Shown here in pieces: positions 21,340 to 32,307 of a DNA stretch of 64,000 nucleotides. This DNA comes from Larix kaempferi. Lineage: Eukaryota; Streptophyta; Pinopsida; Pinales; Pinaceae. The stretch lies in the NCBI GenBank assembly GCA_027924585.1, contig BSBM01000436.1, forward strand, positions 8,509,001 to 8,573,000, written 5' to 3'. A program made the position numbers and the translations under genes. Numbering within the stretch: position 1 is the stretch's first letter; the number at the start of each line of letters is the position of its first letter. A model generated the notes under the pieces. It had not been told where the DNA came from and searched no databases. It saw only the letters and a list, made by a program, of their open reading frames with translations.

Positions 21340-24300
21340 TAATTTTAGGCCTCCTTGAGCAAGTAGGACCAAGTACAAGGACTCAATCAATCTGAGGGCT
21401 TCTTGCAAATATACCCTTTACAAGCAATGTTTCAACATATTCAAACTTAAAAGAGAAGGGGTGTTGGTTTCAACCAAAAATGCACCCACATACAATGTAC
21501 AATTCAACTTGAATTCAGTTTGGTACTATACAAAAACACAAATGCAAGTACTAAAAAAAAAACTAGAACTTACAAACAAAACACAGTCTGCAAGTTACAT
21601 TCTTGAATGTTGAAATGAGGAATCTGCTATACCTAAATGATGTAAAACTTCTCTTCTTTTGGAGCAGTTGTAGCAACAACTGCAAACTTGGTTGGATCCT
21701 TCAAGTATGCACACCAAACTGATCTCAAATCTTCTCTGCAAGTTGAGATCATGGCAGCCAACTCTCATATGCCCAGAACAAACTGCAAACACAACATTTG
21801 TAACACTTTCTAGTCTTCAAACTCTACAATAGTCTCTACAATATGCTACATTATGGATATCTTCCATAACTGCTCTCAATGCTAGAAGTAAGCTTCTTTA
21901 TATCAAATTGGGAACTAGTTACAAGGCAATAAAGAACCAAAAAATTGTGTCGGAAGTTAACTCAAATAAAATATGCAACCTTTCATTGAATGCAACTCTG
22001 TTCTGAGAAAATATATCAGTAATCCTTTCAATCTTGCAGCTCATCAATACTCCAATGCTCTCATTGAAAGCACCAAGAGAGCATGTTGAGTCTTCAAATA
22101 CGATAGTACCTCCGCACAGTTCTCCACAATGGAGTGCATTTCAAAATAGCGGAAGCTCATTTGGACAACTTCAATGTTGAAGGATGGTTGCAACACATCT
22201 CCACATGCTTTGCCATGAGCCAACAACCTTCAATTATGCAACATACACAACAATGTAACATGTTTCTTTCATCATATCTAGAAGCTCTAGGATAGGCTAG
22301 GATTATAGCTCCACGCATGTCGACGAAGAACATATTGAAACTCTCACATTCAAACAAACTGGGCATAGTGCCAAAAATTAGGGTTTCCACCCTTTGGAGA
22401 GAATGCGCAACAATCTTCACAAGAGAGATAATTGGTGGAGTATTCTTTGGACGTAGGTCTTCGCAACACACTCTCATAAAAAGAGTTTTAACCACGAGGT
22501 ACAGGTTTCATCATAGGTCCTTCATGCAACAACAATACAAGAAGGGGAGCCTACAGTTCCACTCTTCTCAACGAAGCAAACAACACCGCAACAATAGTTT
22601 TTTGTTCCACGTTTTGGAAAAAGCTCACAACTCAGGTCACATTCTTGTTCTGTCCTTTTAAATATTGGAAGTTTGCTCGCCAATGAAACTCTAAGTGGAT
22701 GCCCTCGGGTTGTGAAATATTCATCTGAATATTTTCTTGATCTAGCCCTAAAAGGAGAGAGGTCTGATTCTGCTATACTTCACTGCACCACGCTCACTCG
22801 CAGAAGGATAGTCATCGAAATCTATCCACGCAACAACCAATATTAGGGTTTCTCCACCTCAAGACTTCAATGAACACATGTGATAAGAGAGAGAGAGCAA
22901 TGCAGTATTCACGGTTCACTTCATGGTGAGTTCATATCACAACATTCTCAAGAGTTCAGTTTCCATGGATAAGCACAGTTCTACACCACTGTTCCAAATA
23001 CATGTTGTGTAGGTCTCTACATAGCGTTCAAGACCCCACTGAGTCCACCAACGCAACTCTCCAAGATAAAGGTCACATATTACACGTAGTAGTTATGAAA
23101 AACATGCAGAATTCCATACTAGTCTTCCACACTCCGTGGTTCTCCTTCAAGTCCTCTGCGAGTAGGTTTCTCGAGTTCAACGAAGCAAAAATTTCAGTGA
23201 AGTAACTGAATGAAATAGCCCCGAACATGAACATACATAATAAAGAATCTCCAATTCATATGAGAAATACCCAGCACTCATTCGCGTCAACGTTCCAAGC
23301 ATTAGTAACAAAAAATGCATCTTCACGATGATCACGGTGTAGCACGTAGAGGAGAGAAGTCTTGGCGCATAGTTTTCAACACATAGTTCAGAGGAGTATT
23401 TATGATTCTCCATAAATATATATGCACGAGTCGTAAATAGTCATTCCAATGCAGTCAGTTACCATTTTTGCGGTCTTCCAACATTAAACAACTACCTCTC
23501 ACCATCGACCTCTGCAAATCAAATTTCTTTCAATCTAATATCACCCATATGAAGATTGCATCAATCGTCCACATGGTTAGATTTCTAATCTGTTCATAAA
23601 ATCGACCATTTAGCATTAATGGTATTCAAACTTTGATAATGGTGTAGATGTTGTCAAGCAGTGGATGCATCATTTTGATGCGCAGGTGTTCATCAACACT
23701 TTCGTTGGCATGCAAGTCTTCATGAGATAAGAGGGAGCTCAATTGAAGGCCAAACAAAACGTTTTAGAGGATAACTTTCAATTGAATAAACAATAGTGAG
23801 AACAATAACTTGAATTTGGAATCCATAGCTCCCACACATCTTGTTAGCAAACCATAGATTGAGAAACAATAATGAACAACAAGTACAGGTTGCAATAGCT
23901 CGTGGAATAGAGAAACTCTAACGAATTGTAATGACACGTTTGGCTGGAAGAAGGAAAACTCTCTGCTCAAATTTGAAGTGTGATGACAGTCGACATAGTC
24001 AAAAGGTAACAACTGAGGGAAAGATGGGAAGAATTATGGTTTTGCATATATCCATAATGTAGAGGGCGTTAAAACACATGGAGTAGACTTAGTATTAAAA
24101 TATTCCAAAGATGACAGTACACTCGAAGGCATGTAGGGTTAGATTCATAACATATAGAGAATAAAAAACTGCTCGGTAGAGAATAAATATGCAACATAGA
24201 AATAAATTGATGATAGTGCTCAAGAATGATTACCTTCATAAATTCATAGAAGAAAGATAACAACCACTAGAGAAACGTTAGAGTCAGTATTCCAAGTTTG

Positions 24301-24425
24301 AACATGAATATGGCTGACATAATTGTTGGCAGCGGTTAATTTCTTCACCCCCACAAGTTCTGAAAAGTCATTCACCACCCTGCTGAGTGGCCACCAAAAA
24401 CTCTGAAGAGTCAACCACTGCCACA
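21340..24425. other. Gene-free stretch, origin unclear
   Basis: Composition is less AT-rich than the flanks, and several short open frames exist on both strands (for example 22157-22495 and 23764-24012 on minus). None shows a domain. No LTR, primer-binding site or tRNA-like promoter was found. It could hold the 5' end of the minus-strand Gag element or an old LTR. Confidence 0.35.
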
Positions 24426-24434
24426 ACGCTTTGA

Positions 24435-25302
24435 TTCTGTCATGCTGTCAAGGTTTCGTAGGGGCAGCTCACCACATCGATTTCTGAAGATGCAGTTACA
24501 GCCTTTGTCATAGTTCATTGAATGATTATTGGGGCTGAGTATTACTTTAATTTTTGAAGAGCCATTTTTGAAGAACTGTTCCAGCTGGTCAGATGTTTAA
24601 AGGAGCAGCGTGGGACATCACTGTTGCAGCACATTAAAGTTCATAGGGACATTCACTAGCTCTGCTGTAGCCTATCAAAGGCCAAAGATGCGTCCATCGT
24701 TCATGTTGCAGCTCATGAAAGAGCAGAGAATTAATTAAATTCTGAACAAACAATTTTGTGAAAGGTCAAGCTAATTAATGAAGACCATCTGATCTCATGG
24801 TGTATAAATACCAAAGTAATCTTGATTTTGTAATATAGAGAAATAGAGCAAAACATGGAGAGATACAGAGTTGAATATGAAACAGAGTTTTAGCTCTGTA
24901 ATGTTGTTGCTATGTTCCTCTATGTCTTTATGAGTTTGTAAACTCATTGTTGAATGTTTAAATGATGTTTTTGTTGTAGAATGGTAATTTTCTGAGTGTA
25001 TATGATTAACTATAGAATGTTTAGTTTTGCTTTAGCAAGTTAGATTTCAGAATTTGTTGAAACAGAGTATGTTGAAACAGACATTATTTATGAACGCAGG
25101 GGTCATCAAAACATAGTTGAAACAGTCAGCTTCAACTGTCTTGTAGATTATAGTTAGCTAAACAGTCGGCTGTTACTGTCAACTGTGATTGTGTTGTCAG
25201 CTGTTACAGTCAGCTGCAACTGTTCTGTAGGTGAAAATTTATGAGTTTAAGGATCTGTGCGTGTTGCTGAGAATAAGAGCAACACTCCTCTTCCTTCCCA
25301 CA
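24435..25302 (+). repeat. 5' LTR of an LTR retrotransposon
   Basis: The 3' edge is well placed: the sequence ends ...CCACA at 25302 and, after two bases, a primer-binding site begins. A TATA box (tgtataaatacc, about 24799) lies where an LTR promoter is expected. The 5' edge is proposed at TGTCATGCTGTC but is not proven because no second LTR was found. Between 25110 and 25235 the phrase 'cagtcagctgcaactgt' recurs in variants. Confidence 0.55.
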
Positions 25303-25304
25303 AT

Positions 25305-25316
25305 TGGTATCAGAGC
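25305..25316 (+). other. Primer-binding site (tRNA-iMet)
   Basis: TGGTATCAGAGC is the perfect 12-base complement of the 3' end of plant initiator tRNA-Met, the common primer of plant LTR retrotransposons. It sits two bases after the LTR end. Confidence 0.85.
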
Positions 25317-25868
25317 TGAGTGTTTCTAATTTATGTTCGTTGGTTCTCTGCTCACTTCATGAATGAGCTGTATGATTATATGTTGAACCTTTTGTGTTTT
25401 GTTTGGAGATCTTCTTGTTGAGTTTTACTCCAGCGCCCCTCCCTTTTGCTACAAATAAATAGCAGAAGTAAATTCAGTCGAGCTCTATGTTGAAAGAGAG
25501 CTCTCATTCTCCCTTAAGTAAAGGTTGAGTCATCATTTAGTAGTTGAAGTCTGAATCAAGTGTTTCTTGAGTCATCCATCTTTTGGTTAAGTTGTCCAAT
25601 CCTGGTTGTGGCTTGTGTAAAGAGAAGAAAGTGTTGTAGTCCGTGGATGAAGTTGACTCTATGTGTGTTCCCTCAGACAGAGGTTGAGTAGTTGAAAGGA
25701 AGACATTCTTCCTAGTTGAGAGCTCCCATATAGGTTAATGGTAGAGCAGTTTGAATTCCATTGTTTTGGGAAGTTTGCTTGGCTTGAGTTGAAGCCCTTA
25801 TGCATGAAAGAGGACTAGGAGTAAAAGAAATTTAAATTTTGTGCAAGTATTTATTTGAAGACAGAGAC

Positions 25869-27886
25869 ATGGGGAAAAGAAGAAGGCTTAAACGAATGAA
25901 GAAGAATGTTGTTAATGCAAAAGAAGTTGGTTTTTCTATAGGAGAGATATTAGGAGAAGCTACCGAAGAACCTGCTGAAGCAGAGGAATTTCAAGAGAAA
26001 GAAGCGGATACTGAAGTAAATGAAGTTCAAGAAAAGGTAGAGGATGCATTGAGCAGCATCTATTATCCACCACCATATTTCTCAGGTACAACTTATGAAT
26101 GTTGGTCAGTTAATATCAAAAATTTCTTGCATGCTAGAGGTTTATAAAATTTTGTTGAGGATGGAGTTAAGAAACTCTAGGATGAGGCAAAGGATGCATT
26201 TTCCTTGTACTACATCCAACAAGCTCTGGATGGTAATATTTTTTATGTAATTGCTGAAGCAAACACAGCTAGAGAAGCTTGGGAAAGTTTGAAGAGAAAG
26301 TTTGATGCAAGGGGGAGATATATGGATGAGTTGCAGCCTGTTAACATTTCAGCAGACAAATTTGCATAAGCAGCAAAAGATAGTCAAATTATTTGTGAAT
26401 CTCATTGTTCTGTTGATCTATCAATTGATGAAAATGTTGTTGAAACTAAAGAAGAAGATGAGGTTGTTGTATCTTGTATAGCAGCAATAGAATTTGAAGA
26501 AGTTGAAATTTCTATTGATAAAGGTGTTGATGTAGTTTCAAATTTAGATGTCACAGAAGTGAATTGTGAAAATGATGGAATGGTTAACATGCGGAATGTT
26601 GATAAAGATTATAATTTCCTTAAGTATGAAGACAACAAAGAAGTATTTGTTCAAGAAGAGTCCTTGATGGACATGCCCATGAAGGTATTTAAATCATGTA
26701 TTGAATTTGATGATTGTGGAAATGTAGGTACAATGAATCTAGAAGACAACACTAAAGATGTTGTAGAAGTCAAAAACCAAGATGAGCTTGAAATAATTTA
26801 CAGTAGTCATGTCGTAGAAAATGAAGAGTGTTGCACTCATCCATTTGGTGCATATAAGGAAGATGAATACATTCATGAAAATGGTGTAGGAAAAAATGTT
26901 GGTGATATTTTTGAAGAAGAATCTACAGCGATATTGAATGGTGCAGATAAGGACATAAAGAGAACAAGATTTTTGCTAATAATTTGTTTGATAGTGATTG
27001 TGCAGGTACAAAGGAAGAGAATGATGAAGTCTTGGATTGTAAGTCAAATATTGAAGGTGAAGTAACTTCCAGTGTAGCAGTTTGTTCTTTGAATATTCCA
27101 GCGATGTCTATTGCTGATGACAACGATGAAAAAGGTGCCAATGAAGCAGCCAGTATTGGTAAAATTGCTCATGGAGAAGTAATGGTGAAAGATGATCATG
27201 ATGATGGAATGAAGACTACCATATCAGCAGTATTTGAGGCAACATTGGAAGCTAAGAAAGATAAAGTGCACTATGTTGAAGTGCTTGAACCTTTTTGAGA
27301 GTTTTTTGAAAATATTGATGATTTTAATTTTGTTGAAGAATTTGATAAGCTTGTTGAAGAATGCACAGAAATTGCAGCGATTGAAGCATAAGGAATCTAT
27401 AATGATGCGAAAAATAAAAAGGTTGATGATTATGTGATTGCAAAAGCAGTGATAGAAAAAGAGTTGCATAATGATAACACTCAAAATGTTGTATGTTCTG
27501 CTGCAAACAGAGCAACTGAAATAAGGAATGGTGTTCTTGATGAACAGTTGAAATTTTTGGAAGAATGGCTTGAAAATCCAAGATATAATGATAAAGATGA
27601 TAGTCTTGTTGCAGAAGCAGTGGCAGTTTGAATGAAGAGATAGTGACAGCTCTCAGAGAAGAACAAAATGAAAATAACCAATATGGTTCACAGTATGATA
27701 ATTTATATAATGTTGACAAAATGTTTGAATGTGTAGGTGAGAAACCAATTAAAGATGATATTGTAAAATATGAATTTGATTTGAATAAAGAAAATTGCAC
27801 CGAAGATGAACTGGTTGAAAAATCAATTGGAAAAATATTCATGCCATGGAGTCCTGAAGAAATCCGACATTATTATCAACCAACCT
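25869..27886 (+). pseudogene. Gag-like polyprotein relic with long acidic region
   Basis: About 670 codons can be followed from ATG 25869. The N-terminal part is Lys/Arg-rich (GKRRRLKRMKKN), then reads YYPPPYFSGTTYECW, SLYYIQQALDGNIF and TAREAWESLKRKFDARG. These match the copia-type Gag (DUF4219/UBN2) pattern of a 'W' block, an 'AL..I..AL' helix and an 'AKEAW..L...F' helix. From about codon 180 to the end the protein is strongly acidic and repetitive in character (many Glu, Asp, Val), without zinc knuckle or protease. In-frame stops occur near 26145, 26178 and 26368, and frame changes near 26970 and 27628, with two further stops near 27297 and 27388. It follows an LTR and primer-binding site and is cut off by a hairpin at 27878. 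Compare the cousin at 62174-62980. Confidence 0.65.
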
Positions 27887-28058
27887 AGATCCAAATCCTA
27901 AGGCTCTATCAAGCGCCGAGAGGGATCAAATCTCCCGAGGTGGAAACCTCTCCTCGAAAAGCTCCTTGAGTGCAATACCTGAGAAGAGGTTTGCACCTTG
28001 GGAGATTTGATCCCTCTCGGCGCTTGATAGAGCCTTAGGATTTGGATCTAGGCTGGTT
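27878..28058. mobile_element. Hairpin MITE
   Basis: An almost perfect inverted repeat: left arm from aaccaacctagatccaaatc, right arm ending gatttggatctaggctggtt. Arms of about 75-80 bases differ at only a few positions, with about 20 unpaired bases in the middle. The acidic Gag frame runs into the left arm and stops there. No target duplication is obvious. Confidence 0.8.
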
Positions 28059-28080
28059 TCAGTCGTGGGCAGTGACACAA

Positions 28081-28610
28081 AACTGGAGTTTGATTAGCAT
28101 GGTAAGGAATAGATTAAGTTGAAAACACAAATACATTTACGAGGATTATCATAATGTAAGTAATAAGTATTAAGGATTGAGTAAATTGTTTAACTGGAAA
28201 ATAGAGACAATTCGCCTAACTTTTTTTTTCGATTCTCTTTTTGTTGATCTACATTTTGTTTTGTCATTTTGTCATTTCGTACATTTTGATTTATTTGTTG
28301 TTCTGCAAACTAATTTTTTTGTTCTTCCAATTGCTTCAATTTTCTCTCTCAATATGCTCTTTGTCGATCAATGTTTTGTTTCTTTGTTCTTCTCGTTCTT
28401 CTGCTGTCAATTCGCCTTTTTTTTCGATTTTCTTTTTGTTGATCTACGTTTTGTTTTGTTCATTCTTCTCCTTTTTCTGTCGTCATTTCGTACATTTTGA
28501 TTTATTTGTTGTTCTGCAACTTGATTTTGTCAAACTGGAGTTTGATGAGCATTGTAAGGAACAGGTTAGGTTGAAACACAGATAGATTTATGAGGATTAT
28601 CATAATTTTT
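28081..28610. repeat. Direct duplication, about 451-bp spacing
   Basis: The phrase 'aactggagtttgat.agcat' and the next 55 bases at 28083 recur at 28534. The phrase 'catttcgtacattttgattt' at 28276 recurs at 28482. These are modules of the repeated region that continues to 29420. Confidence 0.7.
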
Positions 28611-29422
28611 GTTGATCTACGATTCGTTTTTTTCGATTTTCTTGTTCTTCTCATGTCATTTCGCCCAACTTTTTTTTTCGAGATTCTTTTTTTGTGTTCT
28701 GCTTTTCGCTTCGAGTCATCTTCTCATTCTTTAGATGTCATTTATTCATATGGTACGGATATATTATTGTCAATTTTGATCTCCTTATCTCGGACCATAT
28801 TAGTAATTGGATTTGCTTGAAATTGGACCATGTCATCAACACATCAATCTCTGACCATTACACGTTGACCATCTCCCACAGTTGGTTCTACTGGTATATG
28901 GGTTGAATATTCTCCTTATCGATCAACATTTTTTCCTTGTCGATTAATATTATCGCCTTGTCGATTAACATTATTGCCTTCATGTTCTACATTTTTGCCT
29001 CCTCGCTCTACATTTTGTTTTCTTTGTTCTTCCAATTGCTTCAACTTTCTCTCTCGATATGCTCTTTGTCATTCATTGTTTCGTTTTCTTTATTATTCTT
29101 GTTCTTCTACTATCAATCCGTCTAAATGTCTCTGTTGATATTTTTTTGTTGATCTGCGTATCGTTTTCTTCTTTCTTCACCTTCTTCTGATGTCATTTCG
29201 TCAAATTTTTTATTTCGATATTCTCTTTTTTGTTCTGCCTTTCGCTTCAAGTCTTCTTCTCGTTCTTCTGATGTTAGTTCTTTCGATGGAACAGATATAT
29301 TATTGTCAATTTTAATCTCATTATCTAGGACCATATTAATAATTGGTATATGGGTTGAAGATTCGCCTTGTCGATCTACATTTTCGCCTTGTCAAAAATG
29401 TCAACGATTAACATTTACCCTG
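28180..29422 (-). pseudogene. Repeated charged-protein relic (Helitron-like N-terminus?)
   Basis: On the minus strand a module reads EIKIDNNISVPSKELTSEER, then EEDLKRKAEQKREYRNKKFDEMTSEE and a RRKRYADQQKN end. A second copy is read about 529 bases further on (28805-28620, 'EIKIDNNISVP' again), and traces of a third lie at 28520-28240. Between modules are short repeats of NVDRQGENVDRQG type. Dense Lys/Arg/Glu helices with 'EMTSEEREERRK' resemble the N-terminal region of plant Helitron Rep-helicases, but no Rep or helicase motif is visible, so the family is unproven. Stops break both modules. Confidence 0.4.
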
Positions 29423-29469
29423 AAATTAATGCATATTTGTAATCCACAATGAAATCAATGCTTGACACT

Positions 29470-29790
29470 GAAATCTATGCAAATAAAAAAATAATACACT
29501 GAAATCTATGCAAGTGTAAATTTCAATATAGTTTAAAAATTCAATATATTTTCCAAAAACATAAGTGGTTTGGGAGGATCGAACCTTGGACCTCACACCC
29601 ATTATCCCCACACCCTTACCGTTATCCCCACACCCTTGACACTGAAATCTATGCAAGTGTAAAATTCAATATAGTTTAAAAATTCAATATATTTTCCCAA
29701 AAAATAAGTGGTTTGGGAGGATCAAACCTCACACCCATCACCCATTATCCCCACACCCTTACCACTATACCACAGGTAGTTCTTATTATA
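29470..29790 (-). repeat. Duplicated tRNA-like (SINE-type) block
   Basis: The segment 'acactgaaatctatgcaagtg ... ccccacaccctt' occurs twice, 143 bases apart (29496 and 29639). On the minus strand the second copy reads TGTGGTATAGTGGTAAGGG (A-box like), then GAGGTTTGATCCTCCCAAACC (B-box like, GGTTCGATCC in the first copy). This is the front half of a tRNA-related retroposon rather than a tRNA gene, since the paired acceptor stem is missing. Confidence 0.45.
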
Positions 29791-29799
29791 ATTAGTATA

Positions 29800-30055
29800 A
29801 ATCTAAAACTAATTATATATATTAAATCTAACTAAATTAAATATATATATTATAATTTGAAATTTAATGTATATATATTTTTTAATCTAAATCTAAAACT
29901 AAATTAATGTATATTTAAATCTAAAACTAAAACTAAATTAATTTAATGTATATTTAATATTTATATATATTAAATATAACTAAATTAAATCTATATATGG
30001 TAATTTCAAATTTTAAAAATTAAACACAAAACTATATTGAAACACAAAAAACTAT
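29800..30055. other. AT-rich simple sequence
   Basis: The stretch is made of variants of 'aatctaaaactaaattaa' and 'atttaatatatatatt'. Nothing else is seen. Confidence 0.7.
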
Positions 30056-30060
30056 ATTGA

Positions 30061-30885
30061 ATGGTGAAAGGTGCAGGCGGTGGGAGGGGAGGAGGATGGC
30101 AGCGGGAGGGGAGGAGAATGGTGCAGGCGTGAGGGGAGGAGGATGGCGGAGGCATGAGGGATGGAGGGAGGGAGGGAGCTGCTAATGGAGTGCAGGGAGG
30201 AGGGGAGGGAGGAGAATGGTGTAGGCGTGAGGGGAGGAGGATGGCGGCAGGAGGGGAGGAGGATGGCGGCAGCGAGGGTGGACTACAAGAGGGAGGGAGG
30301 ACGCGAGGGATGGAAGGAGTTGCGATGGCAGGAGGGAGCTGCGAATGGAGCGCTGGGAGGAGGGGAGGGAGGAGAATGGTGCAGGTGTGAGGGGAGGAGG
30401 ATGGCGACGGGAGGGAAGGAGGTGGCGTGGAGGGGATGCGAGGGGATGGATGGGGAGCTGCACAGTGAGGGTTGACGGCGGGAGGGAGGGAGGACACGAG
30501 GGAGGGAGGGAGCTGTGATGGCGGGAGGGAGGATGGAGAGGGGATGGATGGAGGGATTTGCGATGGAGGGAGGGTGGATGGCGGGAGGATGATGGACGCG
30601 AGAGGAGGATGGGCGAATGTTGCAGGGGCTGCGAGAGGATGGACGCGGGGGTGCAGGAGGATGGGAGGAGGATGGACGTGGGAGGAGGAGGGGTGAATGT
30701 TGCAGGGGCTGCGGTAGGATGGATGCGAGGTTGCAGGAGGATGGGAGGAGGATGGACGTGGGAGGAGGATGGGAGAATGTTGCAGGGGCTACGGGAGGAT
30801 GGACGCGGGAGGAGGATGGACGTGGCGAATGGGAGGAGGTGGTGATTGTTGCAAGCCGCAGCGAATGTTACAGGGGACATTAAAA
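30061..30885. repeat. G-rich purine minisatellite, 80-bp higher unit
   Basis: The + strand is built of ggagg, gaggatgg and ggagggagc words. From 30600 to 30850 an 80-base unit is clear: 'gaatgttgcaggggct' starts at 30615, 30695 and 30775. Upstream, 'gggagggagct' at 30170 and 30330 is spaced 160 bases, twice the same unit. Long open frames on both strands here are artefacts of the biased composition. Many GGG/GGAGG runs could form G-quadruplexes on the + strand. Confidence 0.85.
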
Positions 30886-31032
30886 ATTCTAAATATATTA
30901 CCTATATAGAATTAGCATGAAGCATGGGACATGTAGAATTTTTTTTATGTTGTTTTTTGTTTATATAGGCTTTGATTTCAACCATCTTTTTCAATCGAAA
31001 ATACACGTCCTTTTTTAATAGCCGACAAAATA

Positions 31033-31345
31033 TTAATTAGTTTTTACTTTTTAAGTTTTAGTAGGTGTAACGCTACATGTAACGGGACACATACACGTTA
31101 CAAGATCTCCCTCATATTATCATTTTTTACTTTTTATGTTCTATTGGGTGTAATGCTACATGTAACGAGACACATACACGTTACAAGATCTCCCTCATAT
31201 TATCATTTTTTACTTTTTATGTTTTATTAGGTGTAACGATACATGTAATGGGACACATGTAACGGGACACATACACGTTACAATATCTCCCTCATATTAT
31301 CATTTTTTACTTTTTATGTTTTATTAGGTGTAACGATATATGTTC
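31033..31345. repeat. 83-bp tandem repeat
   Basis: The word ggtgtaa(c/t)g starts units at 31064, 31147, 31230 and 31327. The first two steps are exactly 83 bases; the third is 97 because of a 14-base internal duplication (atgtaa.gggacac). Each unit holds 'acatacacgttacaagatctccctcatatt'-type sequence. Non-coding. Confidence 0.9.
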
Positions 31346-31492
31346 ACAATCTGGCGCATAAGATCCATGGCAATTTTTCCATTTTCGGCACCTGAAAATC
31401 TCCCTGAAACCTGGCTAAAATTCCTTGTTTCGGAGCAACTCTGCGAGTTCTTTTGACCTATTTCGGGCCAACTTGTGGAGTTCTTCCGTAAT

Positions 31493-31960
31493 TTCAGAAG
31501 AGAATTTGAAAGTTCCTTCTGTAGTTGCAGGGCAATTTGCCGAATCCTTCCGCGTTGTGGAACAACTCGCGGAATCCTTCCACAGTTTTGGGGCGACTTG
31601 CTGAACTCTTCCACGTTGCGGAACAACTCGCGGAATCCTTCCGCAGTTTCAGGGCAACTTGCCGAACTCTTCCGCGTTGCGGAACAACTCACGGAATCCT
31701 TCCGTAGTTTCGGAGCGACTTGCCGAACTCTTCCACGTTGCAGAACAACTCGCGGAATCCTTCCATAGTTTCAGAGCGACTTGCTGAACTCTTTCGCGTT
31801 GCGGAACAACTCGCGAAATCCTTCTGCAGTTTCGGGGCAACTTGCCGAACTCTTCCGAATTGCGGAACAACTCACGGAATCCTTCCACAGTTTCAGGGAA
31901 ACTTGCCGAACTCTTCCATGTTGCGGAACAACTCGCGGAATCCTTCCACAGTTTTGGAAG
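31493..31960. repeat. 61-bp tandem repeat
   Basis: Units start with gttgcggaacaactcgcgga at 31554, 31615, 31676, 31737, 31798, 31859 and 31920, exactly 61 bases apart, with a degraded unit before at 31493. Because 61 is not a multiple of 3, the repeat reads through in every frame. This explains the overlapping Ser/Arg/Glu-rich open frames and argues against coding. It lies in the leader of the minus-strand element whose primer-binding site is at 32293-32304. Confidence 0.95.
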
Positions 31961-32165
31961 AGATTCGGGAATTCCTTCCGCAAATTCAGAAATTCCTTCT
32001 GTAATTTCGGAAGAGATTCGGGAATTCCTTCCGCAATTTCGGAAGAGATTCGGGAATTCCTTCCGCAAATTCAGAAATTCCTTCCGTAATTTCGGAAGAG
32101 ATTCGGGAATTCCTTCCACAATTTCGGAAGAGATTCGGGAATTCCTTCCACAAATTCAGAAGAGA
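31960..32165. repeat. 32/53-bp compound tandem repeat
   Basis: Alternating units 'cggaagagattcgggaattc + cttccgcaattt' (32 bases) and a 21-base short form 'cagaaattccttctgtaattt' give a 32/53-base pattern. It continues the 61-bp array with related words (gaattccttccgca). Confidence 0.9.
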
Positions 32166-32292
32166 CTCATAGACACTTCGAAAAATTTTGAAAATTTTGA
32201 AATTTTTCTTAACTATCAGTGCTGAGCAGGAAGCATACTTACCTCTACAACTATGATAGGTAGCCCATAAAGGTCGAATGCTGCAACCAGTA

Positions 32293-32304
32293 GCTCTGAT
32301 ACCA
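32293..32304 (-). other. Primer-binding site (tRNA-iMet), minus strand
   Basis: The minus strand reads TGGTATCAGAGC, a perfect match to the initiator tRNA-Met primer site, three bases after the end of the LTR at 32308. Confidence 0.85.
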
Positions 32305-32307
32305 TTC

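Noticed and set aside
28177-28585. Phe/Leu-rich membrane-like frames on the + strand
   Set aside because: They are the antisense of the Lys/Glu-rich repeated module; reversing AAA/GAA-rich coding gives TTT/TTC-rich frames.
30006-30883. Long Pro/Ser-rich (minus) and Gly/Arg-rich (plus) open frames
   Set aside because: They overlap on both strands and in several frames inside an 80-bp purine-rich minisatellite; the open reading comes from composition.
31493-31960. CRISPR-like regular spacing
   Set aside because: Units are contiguous 61-bp tandem repeats with no unique spacers, in a plant nuclear context.
31324-32225. Overlapping repeat-protein frames on both strands
   Set aside because: The 61-bp period is not divisible by 3, so every frame stays open; there is no sign of a single coding phase.
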